In this document: piece after piece, positions 1 through 10,477 of the stretch | Position numbering within the stretch: position 1 is the first letter of the stretch | Layout: every line of letters starts with the position of its first letter | Origin: Paraburkholderia translucens | GTDB lineage: Bacteria; Pseudomonadota; Gammaproteobacteria; Burkholderiales; Burkholderiaceae | DNA: 64,000 bases | Reading direction: 5' to 3' | Assembly: GCF_020881035.1 (NCBI RefSeq) | Contig: NZ_JAJITC010000008.1 | Coordinates: 248,001 to 312,000 of the forward strand | Translations under genes and position numbers: made by a program | Notes under the pieces: generated by a model | What the model saw: the letters and a program-made list of their open reading frames with translations, nothing else | The model's database searches: none | What the model was told of the DNA's origin: nothing

Positions 1-1281
1 TCCGGTTTCGCCGCCGCCGTGCTTGACCGTGACGGTGTCGAGCGCGTCGGCGAGCAGCTGGGCCCAATAGTCGCTGCGTGCGCCGCCGCCCAGCAGCGAC
101 AGCACCTTCGCCTCGGTGCCGGCCGCGCGCAAGGCGTCGAGGCCGTCGGTCAGCGCGAGCGTCACGCCTTCGAGCACCGCGTAGCCGAGCAGCGCGCGAT
201 CGGTCGCGTGAGTCATGCCGAAGAACACACCTTGCGCGTACGGGTCGTTATGCGGCGTGCGCTCTCCTGACAGATACGGCAAAAAGAGCGGCGCGGTGGG
301 CAAGGCGTCGGCGGGCAGCGCCTCGATTTCAGCGAGCAGCGTCGGCTCGTCGGTCGAGGTGAGCTTGCAGACCCAGCGCAGGCAGCTCGCCGCCGACAGC
401 ACCACGCTCATCTGATGCCAGCGGTCCGGGATCGCATGACAGAACGCGTGCACGGCGGAGGCCGGGTTCGGCCGGAAGCTGTCGCCGACCACGCACAGCA
501 CGCCTGACGTGCCCAATGACACAAAGCCGTCGCCCGGCTCCGTCGCGCCGATGCCGATCGCGCTCGTCGCATTGTCGCCGCCGCCGGCCGCGACGATCAC
601 GTTCTCGCTGAGGCCGAATTCGCGCGCGACTTCCGGCAGCAGTGTGCCGGCCGGCGCGCTGCCTTCGCGCAGCGCCGGCATTTGCGCGCGCGTCATGTTG
701 CAGGCAGCCAGCAACGAGTCGGACCAGTCGCGTTTTGCGACGTCGAGCCATAGCGTGCCAGCCGCATCGGACGGATCGGACACCTTGCCGCCCGTCAGTT
801 GCAGACGCAGATAGTCTTTCGGCAGCAGCACGCAGGCCGTCCTGGCGAAAATCTCCGGCTCGTGACGCGCGACCCACAGCAGCTTGGGCGCGGTGAAACC
901 GGGCATCGCCAGATTGCCGGCGACGCGGTGCAGCTCCGGCGCGCGCTCGGTCAGCTCCGCGCATTCCTTGTCGCTGCGCATGTCGTTCCAAAGGATCGCG
1001 GGCCGCAGCACGCGGTTATCCGCGTCGAGCAGCACAGCCCCGTGCATCTGCCCCGACAGGCCGATGCCGCGAATCTGCGCGAACTCGTCGGGATGGCGCG
1101 CGCGCAAGGCGGAGAGCGCAGCGCGCGTGCCGGTCCACCAGTCTTCGGGATTCTGCTCGGACCAGCGCTGGTGCGGACGCGAAACCGTGAACGGCGTGCC
1201 GGCCGTGCCGATCACGCGGCCGTCGGAGGCGAGCAGCAGAACTTTCACTTCGGACGTGCCGAGATCGATGCCTAGGTACAT
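1..1281 (-). CDS. xylB: Xylulokinase (3' end cut by window edge)
   Basis: FGGY-family kinase that phosphorylates D-xylulose to D-xylulose 5-phosphate for the pentose phosphate pathway. The visible 427 codons run from ATG at 1281 off the left edge; the family is about 480-500 residues, so the C-terminal part is missing. The N-terminal phosphate-binding motif DLGTS is at residues 6-10, the GQMHG sugar-binding motif at 77-81, and a GGGDNATSAIG catalytic-Asp segment lies near residue 230. GAAGG lies 10 nt before the ATG. It follows dalD by 67 bp on the same strand, so the pair probably forms a D-arabinitol or D-xylulose catabolic operon that continues to the left. Family and xylulose specificity are supported by the motifs and the neighbour. 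Confidence 0.9.
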   Translation of the reverse strand, partial: MYLGIDLGTSEVKVLLLASDGRVIGTAGTPFTVSRPHQRWSEQNPEDWWTGTRAALSALRARHPDEFAQIRGIGLSGQMHGAVLLDADNRVLRPAILWNDMRSDKECAELTERAPELHRVAGNLAMPGFTAPKLLWVARHEPEIFARTACVLLPKDYLRLQLTGGKVSDPSDAAGTLWLDVAKRDWSDSLLAACNMTRAQMPALREGSAPAGTLLPEVAREFGLSENVIVAAGGGDNATSAIGIGATEPGDGFVSLGTSGVLCVVGDSFRPNPASAVHAFCHAIPDRWHQMSVVLSAASCLRWVCKLTSTDEPTLLAEIEALPADALPTAPLFLPYLSGERTPHNDPYAQGVFFGMTHATDRALLGYAVLEGVTLALTDGLDALRAAGTEAKVLSLLGGGARSDYWAQLLADALDTVTVKHGGGETG

Positions 1282-1348
1282 GGGCGCGAAACCTTCATCG
1301 TTGGAGATGCGCTACTTTAGCCGCACATCGTGTGCGCTGTCATGCGCA

Positions 1349-2770
1349 TTAAGCCTGGCTCGTTGCGCCGCGTTTTGCGAGCCATGCGTCGACCCGCGCA
1401 AGCGCGCCCGCGAGCGCCGCTTCGAGTTCCGGTGTCTGCGCCATGCTGCCCCACAGCAGCCGGTCGGCGGCGAACGCGCACAGCGGATCGGGCGCCGTGA
1501 AGAATGCGTGCGCGGCGCGCTCGTCCATCACGCCGTCCTGATATGCATACGGCAGCTTGCCCTTGTGCCAGCGTTCGAGAAAGCGGAAGAACAGCGCGGG
1601 CAGCCTCGCGGTCGCGGCCGGCGTCGCTCCGCGCTCGAAGCATTCGGCGAGCGTCGGCGCGATGAAGCCGGGTAGCTTCGAAAAGCCATCGGCGGCGACG
1701 CGCTGGTTCGTGTCGAGGATATGCGGGTTGCTGAAGCGCTCGAGCACGACATCGCGATAGCGTTCGAGATCGAGCGGACTTGGCAAGAGACACGGGATCA
1801 CGTCCTCGGTCACGTAGTCGTACGCGAACTGGCGAATGTCGGCATCGAGCGAGCCTTCGTGGATGTAGTTCAGGCCGACCAGCGTGCCTGCCCATGCGAT
1901 GCAGCTATGCGTCGCGTTGAGGATGCGGATCTTCGCTTCCTCATACGGCAGCACGGAAGCGACGAGCTCCGCGCCGACCTTCTCCCAGGCCGGCCGCCCC
2001 GCGATGAAGCGGTCCTCGATGACCCACTGGATGAACGCCTCGCCCATCACGGGACACGCGTCGTCGACGCCGGTCGCGGCCTTCACGCGCTCGCGCACCT
2101 CGGACGTTGGACGCGGCGTGATGCGATCGACCATCGAGCACGGGCACGACGTGTGGTCGTCGAACCATTGCGCGAGTTCGTTGGCGCCGCGCCGTTCGAG
2201 AAACTCGCTCATGCCCGCATGAAAGCGTTCGCCGTTGCTGCGCAGGTTGTCGCAGGACTGCAGCGTGACGGGTCCCGCGCCGCGCTTCACGCGCGCGTCG
2301 AGAATCGCCGCGAGCGCGCCGTAGATCGTCGTGCGGGCACCGGCGAGGTCGGCGGCGAGATCGGGATTCGCGATGTCGAGCCGGTCATGCTCGTCGAGGT
2401 AATAGCCGCCCTCGGTCACGGTGAACGCGATGATCTTGCAGGCCGGATCGGCGCCCGCTTCGATCAGTCCGTCGAGGCTTTCGCTCCATGGCAGCACGCG
2501 CTCGATCGAGCGGATCGTCTCGTACGCGCGCTCGCCGTGCGGCGTGACGGTTTCGAGTGTGTAGACGCCGTTCTGCGCGGCGAGCGCGTCGAGCACCGGG
2601 TTCATGTCGCTGCGGATGTTGCCGACGGTGAGCGACCAGCGCGGCTCGCTGGCTGCCGTCGCTTCGTTGAGGCGGTGCAGATACCACGCTTGGTGCGCGC
2701 GATGGAACGATCCCGCGCCGATGTGCAGGATTACGTGTGCGGCCGCGCCGCTGCCTTGCCCGCTGTCCAT
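1349..2770 (-). CDS. dalD: Mannitol dehydrogenase family protein, probable D-arabinitol 4-dehydrogenase
   Basis: Long-chain polyol dehydrogenase (473 aa) that oxidises a polyol to the 2-ketose with NAD. Next to xylB, D-arabinitol to D-xylulose is the best guess; mannitol or sorbitol remain possible. The N-terminal nucleotide-binding motif GAGSFHRAH and the family active-site pattern K-x4-N-x2-H (KIRILNATH, near residue 285) are both visible. I start at ATG 2770 because GGAG sits 6 nt upstream; a TTG 12 nt further up overlaps that Shine-Dalgarno and is unlikely. It is the first gene of the leftward operon. Palindromic operator-like sites lie about 55-85 bp upstream of the start. Confidence 0.85.
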   Translation of the reverse strand: MDSGQGSGAAAHVILHIGAGSFHRAHQAWYLHRLNEATAASEPRWSLTVGNIRSDMNPVLDALAAQNGVYTLETVTPHGERAYETIRSIERVLPWSESLDGLIEAGADPACKIIAFTVTEGGYYLDEHDRLDIANPDLAADLAGARTTIYGALAAILDARVKRGAGPVTLQSCDNLRSNGERFHAGMSEFLERRGANELAQWFDDHTSCPCSMVDRITPRPTSEVRERVKAATGVDDACPVMGEAFIQWVIEDRFIAGRPAWEKVGAELVASVLPYEEAKIRILNATHSCIAWAGTLVGLNYIHEGSLDADIRQFAYDYVTEDVIPCLLPSPLDLERYRDVVLERFSNPHILDTNQRVAADGFSKLPGFIAPTLAECFERGATPAATARLPALFFRFLERWHKGKLPYAYQDGVMDERAAHAFFTAPDPLCAFAADRLLWGSMAQTPELEAALAGALARVDAWLAKRGATSQA

Positions 2771-3146
2771 GTTTGTCTCCAAAAAACTTGTTCGCGGCGC
2801 TCGGAGCGCGCGTTTCTCGGTTCAGAGCATTTGCTCTGTATGTGAGCGAATGATCGTACCCGAGGAAACGAAAGTCAAGGTAAGGGCCCGGCTTTTCATG
2901 GCGCAGCGCGGCATGCGGAATGCGGGCGTTGCAATGAAAAGCCCCGCAGGGCAGGAGAGCCGCCGCGCCATTCATATTGCATTGCATCAAATTTGACCTT
3001 TCGCGCGGCGCGACCGATCCGGATGCAAAAAAGTATCGGTCCGCGGCCGCTTTTTAAGTGGCCGCCCAAGCGTTTGGCGGTTACTTTTCGCTTATACAAG
3101 ATCAAGTTCGGCAGCGACTGAGCGCGCCGCTTCATGGAGGCAGACA
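2771..3146. other. Intergenic control region between dalD and the AraC-type regulator
   Basis: This is 376 bp between divergent genes and holds no convincing small gene. It must contain the promoter for the dalD-xylB operon (leftward) and for the AraC-type gene (rightward). Two related operator-like palindromes sit near the dalD side (separate entry). The AraC-proximal half (about 3000-3060) has short A and T runs flanking GC-rich sequence, but I could not identify a clean -35/-10 pair. Confidence 0.5.
2823..2855. promoter_or_regulatory. Pair of operator-like palindromes upstream of dalD
   Basis: CAGAGCA-TT-TGCTCTG at 2823-2838 is a 7+7 bp inverted repeat. Its inner core read on the minus strand, GAGCAAATGCTC, recurs with two mismatches as GAGCGAATGATC at 2844-2855. 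The centres are 19 bp apart, so two dimers could sit on nearly the same DNA face. The sites lie where the dalD promoter should be. Similar GAGCA/TGCTC palindromes are, from memory, typical of SorC/DeoR-type polyol regulators. Such a regulator may lie further left, outside the window. Confidence 0.45.
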
Positions 3147-4124
3147 GTGCAACCTGATCTCGAAATCGTGGCCGTCCGCCACGACGAATCATTCAAAGTG
3201 TGGTCGCATGGCTATCCGTATCGCACGGTACGCTGGCACTTTCATCCGGAGTACGAGATCCATCTGATCGTCGCGACAACCGGCAAGATGTTCGTCGGCG
3301 ATCACATCGGCAGTTTCGCGCCGGGCAATCTCGTGCTGATGGGGCCGAACCTGCCGCACAACTGGGTCAGCGACGTGCCTGAAGGCGAGAGCGTCGCACA
3401 GCGCAATCTGGTCGTGCAGTTCGGTCAGGAGTTCGTATCGAACTGTCTCGAGAGTTTTCCCGAGTGGCGTCAGGTCGAGGCGATGCTCGCCGATGCGCGC
3501 CGCGGCCTGTCGTTCGGTCCGCAGACATCCGAGCGGATCAAGCCGCTCTTTCTCGAACTGCTCGCGGCGCGGGGTCTGCGCCGGCTTGTGCTGTTCATGT
3601 CGATGCTCGAGATCCTGATGAACGCGCCGGATCGCGACACGCTCGCGAGTCCCGCGTATCAGGCCGATCCGACCAGCTTCGCGGCAACCCGCATCAATCA
3701 CGTGCTCGCTTATATCGGCAAGAACCTCGCGAACGAGTTGCGCGAGTCGGAACTTGCACAACTTGCCGGGCAGAGCGTCAGCGCGTTTTCGCGTTATTTC
3801 CGCCGCCATACCGGGCTGCCGTTCGTGCAGTACGTGAACCGCATGCGCATCAATCTCGCCTGCCAGTTGTTGACCGATGGCGAGCTGCGGGTGACCGACA
3901 TCTGCTTCAAGGCGGGCTTTAACAACCTGTCGAATTTCAACCGGCAGTTTCTTGCGATGAAGGGCATGGCGCCGTCGACGTTTCGCCGTTATCAGCAACT
4001 GAACGACGCGAGCCGCGATGCTTCGGAGCAAGCGGCCGCGCATGGCAGGGGCATCGACAACGCACCGGCGATCGTGCTCGCGCCCGGCCGGCCGCGTAGC
4101 GGCCTCGCGTATCCGGTCTCATAG
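3147..4124 (+). CDS. AraC-family transcriptional regulator with N-terminal cupin
   Basis: A 325-residue regulator. The first ~140 residues form a cupin-like sensor (HFHPEYEIHLI near residue 33, GPNLPHNW near 75). The C-terminal ~100 residues hold the double AraC helix-turn-helix (LAQLAGQSVSAFSRYFRRH and the second helix pair ending GMAPSTFRRY). GTG at 3147 is chosen because TGGAGG lies 6 nt upstream. It sits directly before the sugar ABC transporter operon on the same strand and is divergent from dalD, so it probably activates the downstream transport and catabolism genes in response to a sugar or polyol. The effector cannot be read from the sequence. Confidence 0.9.
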   Translation: MQPDLEIVAVRHDESFKVWSHGYPYRTVRWHFHPEYEIHLIVATTGKMFVGDHIGSFAPGNLVLMGPNLPHNWVSDVPEGESVAQRNLVVQFGQEFVSNCLESFPEWRQVEAMLADARRGLSFGPQTSERIKPLFLELLAARGLRRLVLFMSMLEILMNAPDRDTLASPAYQADPTSFAATRINHVLAYIGKNLANELRESELAQLAGQSVSAFSRYFRRHTGLPFVQYVNRMRINLACQLLTDGELRVTDICFKAGFNNLSNFNRQFLAMKGMAPSTFRRYQQLNDASRDASEQAAAHGRGIDNAPAIVLAPGRPRSGLAYPVS

Positions 4125-4233
4125 TGCCTGCCCGATAGTCACTGCTTCAATCCACTCGCGTTTCACCACGCATCGATCGCGCTGTGCGCTCACAGCGCGA
4201 GGGGCGTGCTCACTTCAAAAGATGGAGACAACC

Positions 4234-5196
4234 ATGAAGTCATCTGCTTTTCGGTTCAATTCTTCGGTGACGCCGGTCAGGTTCCCGCGCCGCGTCGCCG
4301 CGCTCACGTTGGGCTTGTCGCTCGTCGCTATAGCCGCCGCGCAGGCCGCGCAGGCCGCGCCGCTGAAAATCGGCATGACGTTCCAGGAGCTGAACAACCC
4401 GTACTTCGTGACGATGCAAAAAGCGCTGAACGATGCCGCCGCGTCGACCGGCGCGACGGTCGTCGTGACCGACGCGCATCATGACGTCAGCAAGCAGGTC
4501 AGCGACGTCGAAGACATGCTGCAGAAGAAGATCGACATCCTGCTCGTCAATCCGACCGACTCGACCGGCATCCAGTCGGCGGTCACGTCGGCGAAGAAGG
4601 CTGGGGTCGTCGTGGTCGCGGTCGATGCGAACGCGAACGGTCCGGTCGATTCGTTCGTCGGCTCGAAGAATTACGACGCGGGCGTGATGGCATGCGAGTA
4701 CCTCGCGAAGTCGATCGGCGGCAGTGGCGAGGTGGCGATTCTCGACGGCATCCCGGTCGTGCCGATTCTCGAACGCGTGCGCGGCTGCAAGGCGGCGCTC
4801 GCGAAAGCGCCGGGCGTGAAGCTCGTCGATACGCAGAACGGCAAGCAGGAACGCGCGACCGCGCTGTCCGTCACCGAGAACATGATTCAGGCGCATCCGA
4901 ACCTGAAGGGCGTGTTCAGCGTGAACGACGGCGGCTCGATGGGCGCGCTCTCGGCGATCGAATCGTCGGGCAAGGACATCAAGCTGACGAGCGTGGACGG
5001 TGCGCCCGAAGCGATCGCCGCGATCCAGAAGCCGAATTCGAAGTTCGTCGAGACGTCGGCGCAATTTCCCGCAGACCAGGTGCGCATCGCGCTCGGCATC
5101 GCGCTCGCGAAGAAGTGGGGCGCCAATGTGCCGAAAGCGATTCCGGTCGACGTGAAGATGATCGACAGGAGCAACGCGAAGGGCTTCAGCTGGTAA
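4234..5196 (+). CDS. Sugar ABC transporter periplasmic substrate-binding protein (ribose type)
   Basis: Periplasmic binding protein of 320 residues in the RbsB/type I sugar-binding family. An arginine-containing N-terminus and a hydrophobic stretch ([13 protein letters not shown]) ending at [10 protein letters not shown] give a signal peptide of about 43 residues. The mature start [14 protein letters not shown] and the later [14 protein letters not shown] and [12 protein letters not shown] segments are typical of the family. GGAG lies 6 nt before ATG 4234; the upstream in-frame region does not look coding. First gene of a transport operon (binding protein, ATPase, permease). The ligand is probably the polyol or ketose handled by the downstream dehydrogenase and kinase. 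Confidence 0.93.
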   Translation: MKSSAFRFNSSVTPVRFPRRVAALTLGLSLVAIAAAQAAQAAPLKIGMTFQELNNPYFVTMQKALNDAAASTGATVVVTDAHHDVSKQVSDVEDMLQKKIDILLVNPTDSTGIQSAVTSAKKAGVVVVAVDANANGPVDSFVGSKNYDAGVMACEYLAKSIGGSGEVAILDGIPVVPILERVRGCKAALAKAPGVKLVDTQNGKQERATALSVTENMIQAHPNLKGVFSVNDGGSMGALSAIESSGKDIKLTSVDGAPEAIAAIQKPNSKFVETSAQFPADQVRIALGIALAKKWGANVPKAIPVDVKMIDRSNAKGFSW

Positions 5197-5258
5197 TGCA
5201 AGCGCAGGCCGCCGCGAGTGAGGATCATGCGCGGCGGCTCGCGGCAGAGGAACACGCG

Positions 5259-6779
5259 ATGGACACGATTTTGAAGCTCGAGAACATCAGCAAGAGCTTT
5301 CCCGGTGTGAAGGCGCTGCAAGGCATTCACCTCGAGATCGCGCGCGGCGAGATTCATGCGCTGCTCGGCGAGAACGGCGCGGGCAAGTCGACGCTGATGA
5401 AGATTCTGTGCGGCATCTACCAGCCTGACGAAGGCGCGATCACGCTCGACGGCGAGCCACGCCACTTCGCGAACTATCACGACGCGGTGGCCGCGGGCGT
5501 TGGCATCGTATTTCAGGAGTTCAGCCTGATTCCGTATCTGAGCGCGGTGGAGAACATGTTTCTCGGCCGCGAATTGCGCAACCGCTTCGGCTTGCTCGAA
5601 CGTGGCAGGATGCGGCGCGCGGCGGCGGAGATTTTTGGGCGGCTTGGCGTTGCGATCGATCTGTCGGTGCCGATTCGGGAACTGTCGGTCGCGCAGCAGC
5701 AGTTCGTCGAAATCGGCAAGGCGTTGTCGCTCGATGCGCGCGTGCTGATTCTCGACGAACCGACCGCGACGCTGACGCCCGCCGAGGCCGCGCATCTGTT
5801 CACGATCATGCGCGAGTTGAAGCAGCAGGGCGTCGCGATGATCTTTATCTCGCACCACCTCGAAGAGATTTTCGAAGTGTGCGACCGCATCACGGTGCTG
5901 CGCGACGGTCAGTACGTCGGCATGACCGAGGTCGCGCAATCCGACGTGAGCCGGCTCGTGCAGATGATGGTGGGACGGCGCATCGAGAGCAGCTTTCCGC
6001 CGAAGCCTGTGCCGCGCGCCGACGCCAGGATCGTGCTCGACGTCGTGCGCCTGCAACGGTTCAAGGACAGCCCGGAGCTGAGCTTCACACTGCGCGAAGG
6101 CGAGATTCTCGGCTTCGCGGGACTCGTCGGTTCAGGGCGCACCGAGACCGCGCTCGCGGTGATCGGCGCGGAGCGCGCCCACGTGAAGGAGATTCGCGTG
6201 AACGGCGCGGCCGCGAAGCTCGCCGATCCGGCCGATGCGTTGCGCGCGGGCGTCGGCATTCTGCCCGAGAGCCGCAAGACCGAAGGGCTCATTACCGACT
6301 TCTCGATCAAGCAGAACATCTCGATCAACAACCTCGGCAAGTATCGCTCGCTGCGCTTCTTTATCGACCAGCGCAGCGAAGCGTGCGCGACCGCCGAGAT
6401 CATGAAACGGGTCGGCGTGAAGGCGCCGACGATGCACACCGAAGTCGCGACGCTCTCGGGCGGCAATCAGCAGAAAGTCGTGATCGCGCGCTGGCTCAAT
6501 CACCACACCAACATCCTGATCTTCGACGAACCGACGCGCGGCATCGACGTCGGCGCGAAAGCGGAGATCTACCTGCTGATGCGCGAACTGACCGCGCGCG
6601 GCTACTCGATCATCATGATCTCGTCCGAATTGCCGGAAATCGTCGGCATGTGCGACCGCGTCGCCGTGTTCCGGCAGGGCCGCATCGAAGCGCTGCTCGA
6701 AGGCAATGCGATCGAAGCGAACGCCGTGATGACGTATGCGACCGCCGGGTCGTCAGGAGCAACTCATGAACATGCCTAA
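5259..6779 (+). CDS. Sugar ABC transporter ATP-binding protein (RbsA type, two ATPase domains)
   Basis: A 506-residue duplicated ATPase energising the sugar importer. The N-terminal domain has Walker [10 protein letters not shown] and Walker [13 protein letters not shown]. The C-terminal domain has a degenerate P-loop (GLVGSGRTE) but a perfect LSGGNQQK signature and [11 protein letters not shown], exactly the RbsA/MglA pattern. ATG 5259 is chosen because AGAGG lies 8 nt upstream and the length fits the family. An alternative ATG at 5196 overlaps the previous stop (TAATG) and would add 21 residues through translational coupling. It overlaps the permease gene by 14 bp. Confidence 0.93.
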   Translation: MDTILKLENISKSFPGVKALQGIHLEIARGEIHALLGENGAGKSTLMKILCGIYQPDEGAITLDGEPRHFANYHDAVAAGVGIVFQEFSLIPYLSAVENMFLGRELRNRFGLLERGRMRRAAAEIFGRLGVAIDLSVPIRELSVAQQQFVEIGKALSLDARVLILDEPTATLTPAEAAHLFTIMRELKQQGVAMIFISHHLEEIFEVCDRITVLRDGQYVGMTEVAQSDVSRLVQMMVGRRIESSFPPKPVPRADARIVLDVVRLQRFKDSPELSFTLREGEILGFAGLVGSGRTETALAVIGAERAHVKEIRVNGAAAKLADPADALRAGVGILPESRKTEGLITDFSIKQNISINNLGKYRSLRFFIDQRSEACATAEIMKRVGVKAPTMHTEVATLSGGNQQKVVIARWLNHHTNILIFDEPTRGIDVGAKAEIYLLMRELTARGYSIIMISSELPEIVGMCDRVAVFRQGRIEALLEGNAIEANAVMTYATAGSSGATHEHA

Positions 6780-7773
6780 TCCGCCTTCCTCGCCGAAAAC
6801 ATCGAGCGTCAGCGGCGACACGCCGGGCGCTCCGGTGAGCTTCGCGTGGGCCGCGCTGAAACGCTCGACGCTGTTCTATCCGTTCATCGGTCTCGTGGTC
6901 GTCTGCATCGTGATGGTGTTCGCGAGCGATAGCTTCCTGTCCGCCGCGAACATCGAGAACGTGCTGCGCCAGGTGTCGATCAACGCGATCATCGCGGTCG
7001 GCATGACCTGCGTGATCCTGACGGGCGGCATCGATCTGTCGGTCGGCTCGGTGATGGCGCTGGCCGGCACGCTGTCGGCCGGGCTGATGGTGGCCGGCAT
7101 GAACGGCGTGGCCGCGCTTGCGGTCGGACTCGCGGTCGGCCTCGGTTTCGGCGCGGCCAACGGCTTCTTCGTCGCGTTCGCCGGCATGCCGCCGATCATC
7201 GTCACGCTCGCGACGATGGGTATCGCGCGCGGTCTCGCGCTGATCTACACGGGCGGCTATCCGATCGACGGTCTGCCCGATTGGGTCAGCTTCTTCGGCA
7301 GCGGCAAGATTCTCGGCGTCCAGGCGCCGGTCGTCATCATGGCGGTGATCTATGTGATCGCGTGGGTGCTGCTCGAACGCATGCCGTTTGGCCGCTATGT
7401 CTATGCGATCGGCGGCAACGAGCAGGCGACGCGATTGTCAGGCGTGCGCGTCGCGCGGGTGAAGCTGATCGTCTACACGATCGCCGGTTTGACTTCCGCG
7501 TTCGCCGCGATCGTGCTGACCGCGCGTCTGATGAGCGGTCAGCCGAACGCGGGCGTCGGCTTCGAACTCGACGCGATCGCCGCCGTGGTGATGGGCGGCA
7601 CGTCGATCTCCGGCGGACGCGGCTCAATCATCGGCACGCTGATCGGTGCACTGCTACTTGGCGTCTTGAACAACGGCCTCAACATGGTCGGCGTGAATCC
7701 ATACGTGCAGAACGTGATCAAGGGCGGAATCATTCTGCTCGCAATCTATATCAGCCGCGACCGTCGCAAGTAA
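6766..7773 (+). CDS. Sugar ABC transporter permease (RbsC type)
   Basis: Inner-membrane permease of 335 residues with roughly 8-10 hydrophobic segments. The conserved [16 protein letters not shown] motif and the C-terminal [19 protein letters not shown] motif are hallmarks of the RbsC/BPD_transp_2 family. CAGGAG lies about 7 nt before ATG 6766, inside the end of the ATPase gene, giving a 14-bp overlap and probable translational coupling. It is 40 bp upstream of the dehydrogenase, so the transporter and the catabolic enzymes are very likely co-transcribed. Confidence 0.93.
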   Translation: MNMPNPPSSPKTSSVSGDTPGAPVSFAWAALKRSTLFYPFIGLVVVCIVMVFASDSFLSAANIENVLRQVSINAIIAVGMTCVILTGGIDLSVGSVMALAGTLSAGLMVAGMNGVAALAVGLAVGLGFGAANGFFVAFAGMPPIIVTLATMGIARGLALIYTGGYPIDGLPDWVSFFGSGKILGVQAPVVIMAVIYVIAWVLLERMPFGRYVYAIGGNEQATRLSGVRVARVKLIVYTIAGLTSAFAAIVLTARLMSGQPNAGVGFELDAIAAVVMGGTSISGGRGSIIGTLIGALLLGVLNNGLNMVGVNPYVQNVIKGGIILLAIYISRDRRK

Positions 7774-7812
7774 CGTCTCCTTCCCACATCCTTCTTTTCG
7801 CAGGACTTTGCA

Positions 7813-8901
7813 ATGACGACCCAATCCGACCAGCAGAACATGACCGCCATCGTCTGTCATGCACCGAGAGACTATCGCGTCGAACAGGTACAGAAGCCGC
7901 GCGCCCGCGCGCATGAACTCGTGATCCGCATTGCCGCGTGCGGCATTTGCGCGAGCGACTGCAAATGCCATTCGGGCGCGAAAATGTTCTGGGGCGGCCC
8001 GAGCCCGTGGGTCAAGGCGCCGGTGATTCCGGGCCACGAGTTCTTCGGCTATGTCGAGGAACTCGGCGAGGGCGCGGCCGAGCATTTCGGCGTGCGCAAG
8101 GGCGAGCGTGTGATCGCCGAGCAGATCGTGCCGTGCGGCAAGTGCCGTTATTGCAAATCGGGCCAGTACTGGATGTGCGAAGTGCACAACATTTTCGGCT
8201 TTCAGCGCGAAGTCGCGGACGGCGGCATGGCCGAGTACATGCGCATTCCGCCGACCGCGATCGTCCACAAGATTCCCGACGGCATCTCGCTCGAAGACGC
8301 CGCCATCATCGAGCCGCTCGCATGCGCGATTCATACGGTCAATCGCGGCGATCTGCAGCTCGACGACGTCGTCGTGATCGCAGGCGCGGGACCGCTCGGT
8401 TTGATGATGACGCAAGTCGCGCATCTGAAGACGCCGAAGAAGCTCGTCGTGATCGATCTCGTCGAAGAGCGGCTTGCACTCGCGCGCGAATACGGCGCGG
8501 ACGTGACGATCAATCCGAAGGAGCAGGACGCGCTCGCGATTATCCATTCGCTCACTGACGGATACGGCTGCGACGTCTATATTGAAACGACGGGCGCGCC
8601 GATCGGCGTGAACCAGGGGATGGACCTGATCCGCAAGCTCGGGCGCTTCGTCGAATTCTCCGTATTCGGCGCGGATACGACGCTCGACTGGTCGGTGATC
8701 GGCGATCGCAAGGAGCTCGACGTGCGTGGCGCGCATCTTGGACCCTATTGCTATCCCATTGCGATCGATCTGCTCGCGCGCGGGCTCGTCACGTCGAAGG
8801 GCATCGTCACGCACGGCTTTTCGTTGGAAGAATGGGACGATGCGATCCGGATCGCGAACTCGCTCGACTCGATCAAGGTGCTGATGAAGCCGCGCGCGTG
8901 A
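7813..8901 (+). CDS. Zinc-dependent alcohol/polyol dehydrogenase
   Basis: Medium-chain dehydrogenase of 362 residues. Catalytic-zinc residues appear in CGICASDCKCHSG and GHEFFG. Structural-zinc cysteines are in CGKCRYCKSGQYWMCE, and the Rossmann motif is GAGPLG. The sequence resembles what I remember of erythritol/L-threitol dehydrogenases and sorbitol/xylitol dehydrogenases, so it should oxidise a polyol to a ketose. AGGA lies about 8 nt before ATG 7813. It lies between the sugar transporter and the FGGY kinase, which should then phosphorylate the ketose. The exact substrate (tetritol or pentitol) is inference. Confidence 0.9.
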   Translation: MTTQSDQQNMTAIVCHAPRDYRVEQVQKPRARAHELVIRIAACGICASDCKCHSGAKMFWGGPSPWVKAPVIPGHEFFGYVEELGEGAAEHFGVRKGERVIAEQIVPCGKCRYCKSGQYWMCEVHNIFGFQREVADGGMAEYMRIPPTAIVHKIPDGISLEDAAIIEPLACAIHTVNRGDLQLDDVVVIAGAGPLGLMMTQVAHLKTPKKLVVIDLVEERLALAREYGADVTINPKEQDALAIIHSLTDGYGCDVYIETTGAPIGVNQGMDLIRKLGRFVEFSVFGADTTLDWSVIGDRKELDVRGAHLGPYCYPIAIDLLARGLVTSKGIVTHGFSLEEWDDAIRIANSLDSIKVLMKPRA

Positions 8902-8932
8902 CTGTCGCGCGTGGCTTTGCAACGGAGACTCT

Positions 8933-10477
8933 ATGAACTACGTCGTCGGCGTCGATATCGGCACGCAGAGCACGAAGGCGTTGCTGGTCGACGAGCATGG
9001 CGCGATCGTCGCGCAGCGTGCTTCGGCTTATCAGCCCGATACGCCGAAGCCGTTGTGGGCCGAACAGTGGCCCGCGGTGTGGATGAATGCGGTTGTCGAG
9101 TGCGTGGCCGCGTGCGTGAAGGACGCGAAAGCGGCCGGCATCGCCCCGGGCTCGATCAAGGCGCTGTGCGTGAGCAGCCTGTATGGCGGCTCGGGCATTC
9201 CGGTCGACACCGACATGCGGCCGCTCGCGCCGTGCCTGATCTGGATGGACCGGCGCGCGACCGCGCAAGTCGATTGGGTGCGCGAGAACGTCGATCTCGA
9301 ACGGCTTTATGCGATCACGGGTAATGGGGTGGACAGCTATTACGGCTACACGAAGATGCTGTGGCTGCGCGAGAACCAGCCGGACGTGTGGGCGCATACG
9401 CGCTTTTTCCTGCCGCCGAATGCATACGTGATCTACATGCTGACCGGAGAGGTCGCCGTCGATCACAGTTCGGCCGGCAATATCGGCGGCGTCTACGATA
9501 TCGCGCGGCGCGACTGGTCGGATGAAGCCCTCGACATGCTCGGCATTCCCGCGACGATGATGCCCGAGCGGCTCGTCGAATCGTCGGAGGTGGTGGGCGG
9601 GCTGTTGTCGCAATGGACCGCGCAACTCGGGCTGGAAGCGGGCACGGCGATCGTGGCGGGCGGCGTCGATGCGGCGATGGCGACCTTCGCGGCCGGCGTC
9701 ACGCGCGCGGGGCAGCACGTCGCGATGATCGGCACGAGTATGTGCTGGGGCTACATCAATCAGCGCGTCGACGCGCGGCACGGCCTGATCAGCATGCCCC
9801 ACGTTTTCAACGGGCAGCACGACATCTACGTGTTTGGCGGCGCGATCACCGCGGGTGCCTCGGTCACATGGTATCGCGAGCAGTTCTGTCACGCGGAGAT
9901 CGAGGCCGCGCGTGCGACGCCGCATGGCGATCCGCATCGGCTGCTCGAAGAAAGCGCCGCGCAAGTGCCGCCCGGCGCCGACGGCGTGCTGTTCCTGCCG
10001 TATCTGATGGGCGAGCGCAGTCCGGTGTGGGATGCGAAAGCGAGCGGCGCCTTCGTCGGATTGTCGCTGTTTCATACGCGTGCGCATCTGTATCGCGCCG
10101 TGCTCGAAGGCGTGTCGTTTGCGCTGAAGCACAACATCGAGGCGGGGCGCAAAGGCGCGCAATCGCTTGATGACAAGCTGATCGTCGTGGGCGGCGCCGC
10201 GCATTCGCACCTGTGGATGCAGATCATCGCCGACGTCACCGGCTATCCGGTCTATACGATCGAGCAGGACGTCGAAGCCGCGATGGGCGCCGCGCTGCTC
10301 GCCGCGCTCGGCGTCGGCCTCGTGTCGCGCGAAGCGGCGCAAGGCGGCTGGGTCACGCTCGTCAAGCGCGCGCAGCCTGACGCAGAGCGCATGGCGTCAT
10401 ACGCGCAGCGCTTTGGCGTGTACACGGATCTCTATCCGGCGTTGAAGCCGGTCATGCATCGCTTGCAAACATCATGA
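8933..10477 (+). CDS. FGGY-family carbohydrate kinase
   Basis: Sugar kinase of 514 residues. The N-terminal GVDIGTQSTKALL phosphate loop, WMDRRATAQ substrate segment, GGVDAAMATFAAG catalytic-Asp segment and C-terminal GGAAHSHLW adenosine-binding segment place it in the FGGY superfamily. It is distinct from the xylB at the left edge and closer in flavour to erythritol/ribulose/L-xylulose kinases. CGGAG lies 7 nt before ATG 8933. The stop overlaps the next start (ATGA). With the dehydrogenase upstream it should phosphorylate the ketose product; which ketose is not determinable here. Confidence 0.88.
   Translation: MNYVVGVDIGTQSTKALLVDEHGAIVAQRASAYQPDTPKPLWAEQWPAVWMNAVVECVAACVKDAKAAGIAPGSIKALCVSSLYGGSGIPVDTDMRPLAPCLIWMDRRATAQVDWVRENVDLERLYAITGNGVDSYYGYTKMLWLRENQPDVWAHTRFFLPPNAYVIYMLTGEVAVDHSSAGNIGGVYDIARRDWSDEALDMLGIPATMMPERLVESSEVVGGLLSQWTAQLGLEAGTAIVAGGVDAAMATFAAGVTRAGQHVAMIGTSMCWGYINQRVDARHGLISMPHVFNGQHDIYVFGGAITAGASVTWYREQFCHAEIEAARATPHGDPHRLLEESAAQVPPGADGVLFLPYLMGERSPVWDAKASGAFVGLSLFHTRAHLYRAVLEGVSFALKHNIEAGRKGAQSLDDKLIVVGGAAHSHLWMQIIADVTGYPVYTIEQDVEAAMGAALLAALGVGLVSREAAQGGWVTLVKRAQPDAERMASYAQRFGVYTDLYPALKPVMHRLQTS

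Noticed and set aside
1721..2845. Long plus-strand open frame opposite dalD
   Set aside because: Arg/Asp/Ala-rich antisense shadow typical of high-GC DNA; dalD on the other strand has clear family motifs.
4018..4233. Upstream extension of the sugar-binding protein
   Set aside because: It would bury the signal peptide 72 residues in; GGAG before ATG 4234 marks the real start.
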